Shown here in pieces: positions 53,639-62,639 of a stretch of DNA of 64,000 nucleotides. Within the stretch, counting starts at the first letter, position 1, and the number at the start of each line of letters is the position of its first letter. Source of the stretch: JAHZMA01 sp965205905 (GTDB lineage Bacteria > Pseudomonadota > Alphaproteobacteria > JABAAW01 > JAHZMA01); NCBI GenBank assembly GCA_965205905.1, contig CBDBHZ010000011.1, positions 186,001-250,000 of the forward strand. The letters run 5' to 3'. The notes under the pieces are model-generated. The model did no database searches. It worked only from the letters and a program-made list of their open reading frames with translations, and was not told the origin of the DNA. The translations under genes were made by a program, and so were the position numbers.

Positions 53639-54349
53639 ATGAGTAAGAAAATGCCAAAAGAAATTAAACTATCGCGCTATTTTTTCAATTACAGCCTATC
53701 ATTGATGATAATCGCATTATTGGCACTTTATCATCATAATGCAATGGCACAAGACCTCAGCTTTAACCCTGTGATTAAGGTGAGTAAAAGTAAAATCAAT
53801 GCTGATTTAGAAAATATCATCATTTCATTAGACCCTAAAAGCACGCGTTTGGGAAATGTCTATATTGAGGGGCAGGATTTTAATAATTCATTCCGCACCG
53901 TGCTTAATGAATCAATCATTCGCTCCGCAATTTTTAATGATGCCTCGCAATATAAAATTGCCTTATTCGTACAGGTGCGTAAATTAGAATATTATCAATC
54001 AGAATCCGTTATCAGCTATGAATTAATTAATAAAAGAACGGGTAAAAGTTTTTATTTACAATATTTTGTTGTTGATAAAAAAGAATTGGGCAAGGCAAAA
54101 CGTAACGAAGCGATTTTTAGGTCAGTAGAAATTAACCTTAGAAAATTTTTGAATTCTCTTGATGGCAATGTTGAGTGGCCCGGAGCACCCAGAAAATCTA
54201 GCAATAGCAGCAGTACGAAAAAATCCAATAGCAGCACTTTTACCAATAAGCTGTTTAATAATGACAAAAAAGACGAGCCAAAGAACGATATTAAGAAAAT
54301 AGACCCTGTTGACGAAAATGAAGAAGGCGGTTCTTTTAAATTTTGGTAA
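53639..54349 (+). CDS. Periplasmic or envelope protein of unknown function
   Basis: A 236-residue protein with a signal peptide ending near NAMAQ (about residue 38). A mixed alpha/beta domain follows (SIIRSAIFNDASQYKIALFV and SYELINKRTGKSFYLQYFVV), then a low-complexity Ser/Lys/Asn/Asp tail from about residue 180 ending GGSFKFW. No family recognised; the domain pattern recalls small lipoprotein assembly factors. I used the ATG at 53639, since the longer frame adds a non-signal-like extension. Convergent with rplQ. Confidence 0.6.
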   Translation: MSKKMPKEIKLSRYFFNYSLSLMIIALLALYHHNAMAQDLSFNPVIKVSKSKINADLENIIISLDPKSTRLGNVYIEGQDFNNSFRTVLNESIIRSAIFNDASQYKIALFVQVRKLEYYQSESVISYELINKRTGKSFYLQYFVVDKKELGKAKRNEAIFRSVEINLRKFLNSLDGNVEWPGAPRKSSNSSSTKKSNSSTFTNKLFNNDKKDEPKNDIKKIDPVDENEEGGSFKFW

Positions 54350-54376
54350 GATTAAATTTTCATAATATTTAAAATC

Positions 54377-54802
54377 TTAAACAGTTGCTTCTGTTTGTGC
54401 CGTTTCATCTTGTTTCGGACCAGAATCTTTGCCTTTGGCGTCAACATCTCTATCAACCAATTCAATATAAGCAATATCAGCCGCATCACCATGCCGCCAA
54501 CCTGCGCGTAACACACGGCTATAACCGCCCCCACGTTTTGCATAACGTGGCGCCAGCACATCCCATAATTTTTTGGTGGTCGCCTCGTCTCGCAAAATCG
54601 AAAAAACGCGTCTTCTATCATGAAGCCTGCCTTTTTTACTGGCAGTAATCAGTTTTTCCACCACCGAGCGCAATTCTTTTGCTTTAGGCACAGTGGTTTT
54701 AATCTGCTCATGCTTAATCAAAGCATTTGCCATATTCATAAACATCGCTTTTCTGTGCGATGCGGTGCGGTTAAGCTTACGATGGGATTTACGATGTCGC
54801 AT
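54377..54802 (-). CDS. rplQ: 50S ribosomal protein L17
   Basis: A 141-residue protein with the invariant start MRHRKSHRKLNRTASHRKAM and RRVFSILRDEATTKKLW. It binds 23S rRNA near the exit tunnel. The C-terminus has an Ala/Lys/Glu extension common in alphaproteobacteria. Last gene of rpsM-rpsK-rpoA-rplQ. Confidence 0.97.
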   Translation of the reverse strand: MRHRKSHRKLNRTASHRKAMFMNMANALIKHEQIKTTVPKAKELRSVVEKLITASKKGRLHDRRRVFSILRDEATTKKLWDVLAPRYAKRGGGYSRVLRAGWRHGDAADIAYIELVDRDVDAKGKDSGPKQDETAQTEATV

Positions 54803-54819
54803 GGTTCAAATTCCTTTTC

Positions 54820-55857
54820 TTAAAATCCATCATCTAATTTTTTGATGAGATTTTCAATATTTTCAGGTGGCCATTCTGGAATATCCATTCCGAATGACAA
54901 GCCCAACTGACTGAGGATTTCTTTAATTTCGTTGAGTGATTTACGTCCAAAATTAGGGGTACGTAACATTTCATTTTCGCTTTTCTGCACCAAATCACCA
55001 ATATAGATGATATTATCATTTTTCAGACAATTGGCTGAACGCACCGATAATTCAAGTTCATCAACTTTGCGTAATAAATTACGGTTAAACGGAATTTCTT
55101 CGGCAACTTCTTCGCTTTTCACCACTTCAGGCTCTTGGAAATTAATGAATGAATCAAATTGATCCACCAAAATCCGTGCCGCATAAGCAACCGCATCATC
55201 AGGTGCAAGCGACCCGTTGGTTTCAACATTCATAATCAATTTATCATAATCAGTATCTTGACCAACCCGCGTATTTTCAACTTTGTAAGAAACTTTACGC
55301 ACGGGTGAGAAAATCGAATCGATTGCAATTAAGCCAATAGGTGCATCTTCGGGACGGTTTTGCGCCGCCGATACATAGCCTTTGCCCAATTCCACATTCA
55401 TTTCCATCGCAATTTCGCCATTACCGCTTAAATTACAAAGCACCAAATCAGGATTCATCACCTCAATATCAGCACCTGTTTCAATCATGCCTGCCGTTAC
55501 TGGCCCTGCACCCTTATGATTCAGGTAAATTTTGGTAGGGTTGCCCGTATCCACTTTTAAGGCAAGGTTTTTGATGTTCAGAATAATATCAATAATGCCT
55601 TCTTTAACGCCCGGTAGTGATGAAAATTCATGCAACACGCCTTTAATTTGCACTGATGTTACCGCGCCACCTTGCAAAGATGATAGCAACACCCTTCTTA
55701 ACGCATTGCCCAATGTAAGACCAAAACCGCGTTCTAAAGGATGTGCAACAATTTCGGCACTGCGTTTTTCATCATATCCGGGCACCAATTCTAATTTATT
55801 GGCACGCATCAACTCCATCCAATTTTTTTGGATATAAGCTTCCACTTGATTAGTCAT
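54820..55857 (-). CDS. rpoA: RNA polymerase alpha subunit
   Basis: A 345-residue subunit. The N-terminal assembly domain has VAHPLERGFGLTLGNALRRVLLSS. The C-terminal domain (about residues 265-330) has LELSVRSANCLKNDNIIYIG and FGRKSLNEIKEIL, which contacts UP elements and activators. The CTD motif is complete. Confidence 0.97.
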   Translation of the reverse strand: MTNQVEAYIQKNWMELMRANKLELVPGYDEKRSAEIVAHPLERGFGLTLGNALRRVLLSSLQGGAVTSVQIKGVLHEFSSLPGVKEGIIDIILNIKNLALKVDTGNPTKIYLNHKGAGPVTAGMIETGADIEVMNPDLVLCNLSGNGEIAMEMNVELGKGYVSAAQNRPEDAPIGLIAIDSIFSPVRKVSYKVENTRVGQDTDYDKLIMNVETNGSLAPDDAVAYAARILVDQFDSFINFQEPEVVKSEEVAEEIPFNRNLLRKVDELELSVRSANCLKNDNIIYIGDLVQKSENEMLRTPNFGRKSLNEIKEILSQLGLSFGMDIPEWPPENIENLIKKLDDGF

Positions 55858-55883
55858 ATTTGTTCCTTAATAAATTTAAGCGG

Positions 55884-56270
55884 TTATACACGTCTTCTTT
55901 TTGGTGGACGACACCCATTATGTGGTATTGGCGTTACATCACTGATACTGGTTACCACAAGCCCAACCGCTTGTAATGCCCGCAATGCTGTTTCGCGCCC
56001 AGAACCCGGACCTTTAACATTCACTTCTAATGTTTTCATGCCTTGGTCTAATGCTTTGCGTGCGGCATCTTCTGCGGCAATTTGCGCGGCATAAGGGGTG
56101 GATTTGCGACTGCCCTTAAAGCCTTGTGCGCCAGCAGACGACCATGAAATCGCATTGCCTTGCACATCGCTAATCGTAATCATGGTATTGTTGAAAGTAG
56201 AATTAATATGGGCAATGCCTGCCGATATATTTTTCTTCTCTTTTTTCTTACGAACAACTCGTTTTGCCAT
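55884..56270 (-). CDS. rpsK: 30S ribosomal protein S11
   Basis: A 128-residue S11 with GIAHINSTFNNTMITI, AQIAAEDAARKALDQGMK and the C-terminus ITPIPHNGCRPPKRRRV. It forms part of the 30S platform. It lies 26 bases upstream of rpoA. Confidence 0.97.
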   Translation of the reverse strand: MAKRVVRKKKEKKNISAGIAHINSTFNNTMITISDVQGNAISWSSAGAQGFKGSRKSTPYAAQIAAEDAARKALDQGMKTLEVNVKGPGSGRETALRALQAVGLVVTSISDVTPIPHNGCRPPKRRRV

Positions 56271-56282
56271 TAAATTTTATCC

Positions 56283-56651
56283 TTATTTTTTCTTACCAGC
56301 AATCGCTTTGGCAGGGCCTTTGCGCGTGCGAGCATTGGTATGGGTGCGTTGCCCGCGCACTGGTAATCCACGCCTATGGCGCAACCCGCGATAACAACCC
56401 AAATCAAGTAAACGTTTGATATTCATAGAGGTCTCACGCCGTAAATCACCTTCAACCTGATAATTCTTATCAATTTCTTCACGAATCAGCGCAACCTCAC
56501 TATCAGAGAGCTGATTCACCCGCATCGGCGCATCAATCTTGCATACATCGCAAATTTTGCGCGCATGATGATTGCCAATACCATAAATATAAGTGAGCGC
56601 GATTACAACACGCTTCCCTGTGGGGATATTAACCCCAGCAATCCTTGCCAC
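56283..56651 (-). CDS. rpsM: 30S ribosomal protein S13
   Basis: A 122-residue S13 with MARIAGVNIPTGKRVVIALT, YRGLRHRRGLPVRGQRTHTN and a Lys-rich end. The start is GTG, with AAAGG upstream. It contacts 23S rRNA in the intersubunit bridge. It is first in the operon here: the usual upstream secY and adk are absent, replaced by a divergent gpmI. Confidence 0.97.
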   Translation of the reverse strand: MARIAGVNIPTGKRVVIALTYIYGIGNHHARKICDVCKIDAPMRVNQLSDSEVALIREEIDKNYQVEGDLRRETSMNIKRLLDLGCYRGLRHRRGLPVRGQRTHTNARTRKGPAKAIAGKKK

Positions 56652-56970
56652 TTTTATAGCCGCCTTTCCATTAAAATTTCAACAATGAAAACAAACAAAA
56701 ACCCCTCTCAATGCAAATATGAGAATGATTTTTGCTTTATTGCTAAATGAATTTTGGTGATTTTAATGATAAATGATGCAAAAGAAAAGCAAAAAATACA
56801 TATCTTGCATAATATTTATGATTATTGTTATTTTTTAGCCATTTTCATAAAAATCTTTGCTAAAATTTGCGAGTAATGCTATTTATTATCATGTTAATAT
56901 TTAATATTGATGTCAGTTTCATGACTGATTCTTAAATAACGATTGTCTTTTATGATTTAAGAAACCATTG
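56652..56970. other. Divergent promoter region between rpsM and gpmI
   Basis: About 320 bases of very AT-rich DNA. It must drive the ribosomal-protein/rpoA operon to the left and gpmI to the right. I see no RNA gene, repeat or convincing single promoter; many TATAAT-like boxes occur by composition. Confidence 0.4.
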
Positions 56971-58536
56971 ATGAAAAAAACGGTTATCCTATGTATCTTG
57001 GATGGTTGGGGGCATTCAGAACAAGAAAAATATAATCCTATCATTCAGGGGCATACCCCGAATTGGGATAGAATCTGTGAGGGCGCGCCACAAAGCCACT
57101 TGCAAGCATCGGGCGAGGCGGTTGGTTTGCCTGCGGGGCAGATGGGTAATTCGGAAGTTGGGCATCTTAATTTAGGTGCGGGCAGAATTGTGTTTCAGAA
57201 TCTACCGCGCATCAATCAAGCATTTGCCGAAAATTTTTTACAATCTTATCAGCCCTTAAATAACGCGCTAGAACGGTTGAAACCTGATAATTGCGTCCAT
57301 ATATTAGGTCTGCTATCGGAAGGTGGCGTGCATTCGCATCAGCACCATATGATAACGCTTGCCAATCACATTATGACGCACCATAAAAATTGCGCGATTC
57401 ACGGCTTTAGCGATGGGCGCGATTGCCCACCCACCAGCGCGCGCGACTATTTCAAAAAATTTACGCAAGCCACTGATGCCCCCATTAAAACCTTGTGCGG
57501 ACGCTATTTTGCGATGGACCGTGATAAAAATTGGCAACGAACATTGTCGGCTTATGATGCCATAGCGCACGGGCAAGCCACGCAAAATTTTACCACCGCA
57601 ACCGAAGCGATTGACAGCTATTATCAGCAAAATATCAGTGATGAATTTATACCAGCAACCATTATCGGTGATTATGGCGGCATCAAAGCAGGTGATATTG
57701 TGATTTGTTCCAATTTTCGTGCCGACCGCGTTCGGCAAATCATGTCTTTATTGGCAGGCATTGAAACTGCCAATAAAACTGCCAATAATACTGATAGTGG
57801 CAATCATATCGAATCACCAGCATTAACCGCTATCTTTGGCATGTGCGCCTATTCTGAAAGCCTGAATCAAAAATTGCATTGCCTGTTTCCACCGATACCG
57901 ATTCATATGGGGCTAGGCGAAACGCTTGCAATGCATGGCAAAACCCAGTTGCGTTTGGCAGAGACCGAAAAATATGCCCATGTTACCTATTTTTTCAATG
58001 GTGGGATTGAGCAAGCTTTTGATGGCGAGAAGCGTATTTTAGTGCCATCACCTAAAGTTGCCACCTACGATTTACAACCCGAAATGTCGGCGCAAACAGT
58101 TACCGACCATCTCTGTGAGGCGATTGAGAGTGGCGCCTATGATTTTATCGCCATTAATTATGCCAACCCTGATATGGTGGGGCATAGTGGTAAGATGGAA
58201 GCCGCCATTAAAGCCGTTGAATTTATTGATAAAATGTTAGGGCGTGTGCTAGAATCGATTGATAAACGCAATCAGCATCAGCCAGATAATGTTACGATGT
58301 TGCTCACCGCTGACCATGGTAATATTGAAATCATGTTTGATGAAAAAACCCAAAAACCCCATACCGCCCATAGCTGCAATTTGGTAAAATTAAGCTATTA
58401 TGGGGCTGAAAAATATGGAACTGGAAAAATTACTTTGCAAGACGGGGTTTTAGCCGATATTGCGCCAAGCCTATTGCATTTAATGGCAATCAACCAACCT
58501 ATTGAAATGAGTGGCAAATGTCTTATCGAATCATGA
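56971..58536 (+). CDS. gpmI: 2,3-bisphosphoglycerate-independent phosphoglycerate mutase
   Basis: A 521-residue two-manganese enzyme interconverting 3- and 2-phosphoglycerate. The N-terminal metal site is ILDGWG. The phosphoserine loop is GQMGNSEVGHLNLGAGRI. Other ligands lie in HGFSDGRDCPP, NFRADRVRQI and TADHGN. The ATG at 56971 follows a TTG that would add one residue. Its stop overlaps the next start (ATGA). Confidence 0.95.
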   Translation: MKKTVILCILDGWGHSEQEKYNPIIQGHTPNWDRICEGAPQSHLQASGEAVGLPAGQMGNSEVGHLNLGAGRIVFQNLPRINQAFAENFLQSYQPLNNALERLKPDNCVHILGLLSEGGVHSHQHHMITLANHIMTHHKNCAIHGFSDGRDCPPTSARDYFKKFTQATDAPIKTLCGRYFAMDRDKNWQRTLSAYDAIAHGQATQNFTTATEAIDSYYQQNISDEFIPATIIGDYGGIKAGDIVICSNFRADRVRQIMSLLAGIETANKTANNTDSGNHIESPALTAIFGMCAYSESLNQKLHCLFPPIPIHMGLGETLAMHGKTQLRLAETEKYAHVTYFFNGGIEQAFDGEKRILVPSPKVATYDLQPEMSAQTVTDHLCEAIESGAYDFIAINYANPDMVGHSGKMEAAIKAVEFIDKMLGRVLESIDKRNQHQPDNVTMLLTADHGNIEIMFDEKTQKPHTAHSCNLVKLSYYGAEKYGTGKITLQDGVLADIAPSLLHLMAINQPIEMSGKCLIES

Positions 58537-59651
58537 AAAAACCAATGATTGGTTTTCCAAAAATCGCCATTAACATATTATTATGTTTGGCGTTGCTTGC
58601 CATGCCGTCAGCATTGGCGGCTGATGATGCTAAAAAATTAAAACAAAAACAAACCACCATCAACAAGCAACAACGCAAATTAAATGGTGAGGTTAATAAA
58701 TTACAATTAGATTTAATTTCAATCGCCAATCGCAATCAAGAGATTCAAGCAAAAATCATCCGTATTGAAGAGAGGGTAGGGTTGTTGGCATCGCAAGAAT
58801 TACAACAGCGTAAAACCATGCTTGGCGACAATCAAAAATTAGGCGATACTCTCTCGGCAATGCTGCAAATTTCTGATAAGCCCGATAAATTATTTTTGAT
58901 TTACCCTGCCGATGGTTTGGCGGCAGCGCGCTCGCATCTTTTGGTGAGCTATATCACACCGCGCTTGCAAAATCGTATCAAAGATATTAGCGGTGAGATT
59001 GCTGAATTGAGGGCAACGCAACAAAAATTGCAAAATGAGAAAATCTTACTGTTCGAAACCAGCGAGGATTTAGCCGAAAACCATATCCGCATCACCCGTT
59101 TGGTGGAAAATAAGAATCGACTGCTAAAAGTGAATCAAACCACCTTAAAAAAACTAGCGGTAGAGACAAAAACCTTACAAAAAGCAGCGCGCAATGTTGA
59201 AGAACTTGTTAAAAAAGCCAGCGCAACCAAAAGCACTGCCAAAGCCGACCGCACCGAAAAGCCCCGAACCATTCGTAAATTCCCAGTTAAAGGTAAAATC
59301 ACCCTGCCCGCAAAAGGTAAAATCATTCGCAATTTCGGACAAAAAACCGCATTTGGATTAAGTTCACGCGGGATTATGCTGAAAACCCGTGTTAATTCGG
59401 AGGTGCTGGCATCATTTGATGGCAAAGTGGTGTTTTCTGGCGCGTTTCAGAATCAGGGTAAAATGCTGATTATTGAGCATAGTGATGGTTTTCATACCGT
59501 TATTTCTGGGCTAGATAATCTTTATGCCAAACGCGGGCAATGGGTGTTGCAAGGCGAGCCGATTGGCAAAATGTCAGAACAAAACACCGAATTATATGTT
59601 GAAATTCGTAAAAATGGTAAACATATCAATCCTAAAAGTTGGCTTTCTTAA
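58533..59651 (+). CDS. envC: EnvC-like murein hydrolase activator (degenerate LytM/M23 domain)
   Basis: A 372-residue periplasmic protein: signal peptide ending SALAA, a long coiled coil (about residues 30-225), then an M23-fold domain (KIIRNFGQKTAFGLSSRGIML to the end). The zinc ligands of active M23 peptidases are lost: the usual H-x3-D is LSSRGIML and the HxH is LYVEIR. So it should activate an amidase rather than cut peptidoglycan, as E. coli EnvC does. The ATG at 58533 overlaps the gpmI stop. It lies between gpmI and ctpA, a common alphaproteobacterial order. Confidence 0.88.
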   Translation: MKKPMIGFPKIAINILLCLALLAMPSALAADDAKKLKQKQTTINKQQRKLNGEVNKLQLDLISIANRNQEIQAKIIRIEERVGLLASQELQQRKTMLGDNQKLGDTLSAMLQISDKPDKLFLIYPADGLAAARSHLLVSYITPRLQNRIKDISGEIAELRATQQKLQNEKILLFETSEDLAENHIRITRLVENKNRLLKVNQTTLKKLAVETKTLQKAARNVEELVKKASATKSTAKADRTEKPRTIRKFPVKGKITLPAKGKIIRNFGQKTAFGLSSRGIMLKTRVNSEVLASFDGKVVFSGAFQNQGKMLIIEHSDGFHTVISGLDNLYAKRGQWVLQGEPIGKMSEQNTELYVEIRKNGKHINPKSWLS

Positions 59652-59707
59652 CAAAAATCCTTTATAACGATAAAGATTATTTCAAATTCATCTATGAGGA
59701 TTCTTAA

Positions 59708-60991
59708 ATGCGCTATTTATTATTGTTCACCCTATTATTTACTCTCCCCTTATCTGCTCAAAATGCTTATGCCCAGAGTGATAAAGACACAGCAAAATTA
59801 CTGGATGCGTTCGGTGAAGCGTTCGAACTGATTAAGCGCGATTACGTTAATGAGGTCGATGATAAAGAGCTGATTGAAGCGGCGATTGCTGGTATGCTTT
59901 CTAGCCTTGACCCACATTCAGGCTATCTTAATGCTGAAAGCTTAAAACAATTCAAAACCTCAACCAGTGGACAGTTTGGCGGATTGGGCATGGAAGTAAC
60001 GCAAGAACAAGGTTTTGTGAAAGTGATTACCCCGCTTGATGATACCCCCGCTAGCCGTGCAGGTATTTTAGCGGGCGATATTATCACCCACCTAAACGGT
60101 GAATCGGTGCAAGGGCTAACATTAGCCGAATCAGTTGAGCAAATGCGTGGTAAACCCGGCACAAAAATTAAAATTTCAGTTTTTCGTGAAGGGGTTGAGC
60201 CATTTGAACTCACCTTAAAGCGCGAAATTATCAAATTACGTTCGGTGCGTTCGGATATTATTGGCGATGTTGGCTATATCAGAATCACCAATTTTAGTGG
60301 CAACACCACATCAGAACTCACAAAGCAGGTTCGCGATATGCGGCGCACAGCCACAAGAGATAAGAAACCTTTGCTAGGTTTCGTGTTAGATTTACGCAAT
60401 AACCCCGGTGGTTTGTTGCAACAAGCCATCACCGTTACTGACGCATTTTTAGAACAGGGCGAAATTGTTTCTACGCGTGGGCGCAATAATTCTAATTCTT
60501 CACGGGCGCAAGCAAGGCGTGGCGATATTACTGATGGTATGCCGTTGGTGGTTTTGATTAATAATGGTTCTGCCTCTGCTTCTGAAATTGTGGCAGGCGC
60601 ATTGCAAGACCATAAACGCGCCATTATTGTTGGCACGCAATCTTTCGGTAAAGGTTCGGTGCAGAATATTTTTGGCTTACGGAAATCACCTTCTGAAGCG
60701 GCAGTCAAATTAACAGTGCAACGCTATTACACGCCTTCTGGCACATCGATTCAAGGCACAGGCATTAAACCCGATATTGAGATTCCTTTGGCACGTTTAG
60801 AAACGGTGGAATATAATAAAAGATTTGAGAAAGATTTAAAGGGCGCGCTGGATAATGGCGATAAAGATGATAAGAAAGACGAGAGTGATGACAATAAAGA
60901 TGATGATGACCGCTATAAAAATGATTATCAGCTACAGCGTAGCATAGATATTCTAAAAGGCATCGCCATCTATCAAACGCAGAGTCAATAG
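59708..60991 (+). CDS. ctpA: C-terminal processing peptidase (S41)
   Basis: A 427-residue periplasmic protease with a signal peptide, a PDZ domain (about residues 85-170, GLGMEVTQEQGFVKVITPLD) and a Ser/Lys catalytic core: NNGSASASEIVAGAL and GTQSFGKGSVQ. The C-terminus has an acidic Asp/Lys tail. It degrades or trims periplasmic proteins, including cell-wall enzymes. Next to an EnvC-like protein, a role in controlling wall hydrolases is plausible. Confidence 0.94.
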   Translation: MRYLLLFTLLFTLPLSAQNAYAQSDKDTAKLLDAFGEAFELIKRDYVNEVDDKELIEAAIAGMLSSLDPHSGYLNAESLKQFKTSTSGQFGGLGMEVTQEQGFVKVITPLDDTPASRAGILAGDIITHLNGESVQGLTLAESVEQMRGKPGTKIKISVFREGVEPFELTLKREIIKLRSVRSDIIGDVGYIRITNFSGNTTSELTKQVRDMRRTATRDKKPLLGFVLDLRNNPGGLLQQAITVTDAFLEQGEIVSTRGRNNSNSSRAQARRGDITDGMPLVVLINNGSASASEIVAGALQDHKRAIIVGTQSFGKGSVQNIFGLRKSPSEAAVKLTVQRYYTPSGTSIQGTGIKPDIEIPLARLETVEYNKRFEKDLKGALDNGDKDDKKDESDDNKDDDDRYKNDYQLQRSIDILKGIAIYQTQSQ

Positions 60992-60998
60992 TAACAAT

Positions 60999-62141
60999 AT
61001 GGTTAGGCTTACGCGCAAAAAATTCAAACAGTCTGATGATAAAAGCGGCTTTTTTACATTTGATTCTGAAAAAGTTCGCCTTATTAAACAAAAACGGCTT
61101 CTTACGCGCTTTGCAAGCTTATTTACCTCATACCCTTGGTGGTTTTACTACCTTAGCTATGTTATCATTTTTTCCTTATCCATCACTGGGTTATTGCTAT
61201 ATGCTTTTTATGCGCCAGCATCCATTAATCTTTCCGTAGCGGAACGTTCTTTTTTGCGTGTGCCCGTTAAGCAATATATCTATCCAATATCGTTAAAAAA
61301 TATGAGTGAGAAATCACAAAGAAATTTTTGGCAATCTTATTTTGATAGCCCAACTTATGCGCTTGACCCCAATTTTATTAAATTAACCAATGATGGACCG
61401 ATTCCTACCCCTTATCAAGGCACGCCAATATGGCAAAAATACCGCTCAACCTATAACCAAAAAATTGATAGAAGCAAAAAACAAATGGTGCTGATTATTG
61501 CTGATTTAGGCAATCATAAAGAAGTAACTGAATTTGCCATTGATAGTGAGGCTGAAGTAACCTTAGAATTTAGCCCCTATGCTGATTTTTTGGGGCAATG
61601 GGTGCTTTTTGCCCGCTCAAAAGGGCATGAGGTTTTATTGCATGCCCCCATTAGCGAAACGGAACATTTCGTTAATTTTGACCCAGGAACGCTAGGATTG
61701 GATTTTACTATTGCTGAAACGCAAGAAATTAATAAGCGCAACCTTAATCAATTAATGGCGGTTACCACAGGTTATATTGGGCTTTCAATGCCTTATACCA
61801 CCAGCACCCCTATCGCTCAGCAAAATTTTAGAGATATTAAAACTATCATCAATCAACATACACTCATATCGGTTGTGCATGATAATTACCTGACTGAAAC
61901 CCGTGCCGCTGGTCAGAATTTGAGCAACTCAATTGATTGGCAATTTTACAATTATAACAGCCGTGATAATCATCAAAGAAAATTAGATGATTTACTTGAT
62001 GCAGCATTGCGTAGCGATAAAGAGATTTTTGTTGCCCGCTTGCACGCTTATCGTTTTTCTATCGATGATATTGTAACTTGGATTAATGATTTAGATGATA
62101 TCCAAATTGTACCACTCTCTTATTTATATGACCCGCAATAG
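60999..62141 (+). CDS. Divergent polysaccharide deacetylase (YibQ family)
   Basis: A 380-residue protein: basic cytoplasmic N-terminus, one membrane segment (about residues 47-70), then a periplasmic divergent NodB-fold domain with VLIIADLGNHKEVTEFAID, EVLLHAPISE and GYIGLSMPYT. The typical Asp-His-His metal set is only partly visible. Position between ctpA and rppH is conserved in alphaproteobacteria. Function is unproven; wall or polysaccharide modification is inferred. Confidence 0.85.
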   Translation: MVRLTRKKFKQSDDKSGFFTFDSEKVRLIKQKRLLTRFASLFTSYPWWFYYLSYVIIFSLSITGLLLYAFYAPASINLSVAERSFLRVPVKQYIYPISLKNMSEKSQRNFWQSYFDSPTYALDPNFIKLTNDGPIPTPYQGTPIWQKYRSTYNQKIDRSKKQMVLIIADLGNHKEVTEFAIDSEAEVTLEFSPYADFLGQWVLFARSKGHEVLLHAPISETEHFVNFDPGTLGLDFTIAETQEINKRNLNQLMAVTTGYIGLSMPYTTSTPIAQQNFRDIKTIINQHTLISVVHDNYLTETRAAGQNLSNSIDWQFYNYNSRDNHQRKLDDLLDAALRSDKEIFVARLHAYRFSIDDIVTWINDLDDIQIVPLSYLYDPQ

Positions 62142-62143
62142 AC

Positions 62144-62638
62144 ATGACTGATAACGCCCCCCACCAACCCAATTATCGCCCTTGTGTCGGTATTATGCTT
62201 TTATCCAAGACTGGTAAAATTTTTACCGCCAATCGCATTGATTACAAGGGTAATTATTGGCAAATGCCACAAGGCGGTATCGAATCAGGTGAAGATATTC
62301 TGGCATGTGCAAAGCGGGAGTTAAAAGAAGAAACATCAATCGAATCGATAAAACTTATCCATCACCACCCCGACTGGCTTTATTACGATTTGCCTGATGA
62401 TTTGCGCGAAAAATTCTGGCAAGGCAAATATAGCGGGCAAAAGCAACAATGGTGCTGTTTTGCTTTTACGGGGGATGATTCAGAAATTAATCTTGAAACC
62501 GATATACCAGAATTTTTAGAATGGCAATGGCGTGATATTGAAGAATTGCCGACGATTATCGTGCCATTTAAGAGGCAACTCTATCAGCAGTTGGTAACGA
62601 TTTTCAAACCCCATATCGTTCAATATTTATCATCATAA
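62144..62638 (+). CDS. rppH: RNA pyrophosphohydrolase
   Basis: A 164-residue Nudix enzyme that removes pyrophosphate from the 5' end of mRNA to start decay. It opens with YRPCVGIMLLSKTGKIF. The Nudix box is GGIESGEDILACAKRELKEE followed by TSI. WRDIEELPTIIVPFKRQLYQQ near the end is also typical of RppH. It starts two bases after the deacetylase stop. Confidence 0.93.
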   Translation: MTDNAPHQPNYRPCVGIMLLSKTGKIFTANRIDYKGNYWQMPQGGIESGEDILACAKRELKEETSIESIKLIHHHPDWLYYDLPDDLREKFWQGKYSGQKQQWCCFAFTGDDSEINLETDIPEFLEWQWRDIEELPTIIVPFKRQLYQQLVTIFKPHIVQYLSS

Positions 62639-62639
62639 A

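Noticed and set aside
57313..57738. 141-codon minus-strand frame inside gpmI
   Set aside because: Covers conserved gpmI motifs on the other strand and shows no domain of its own.
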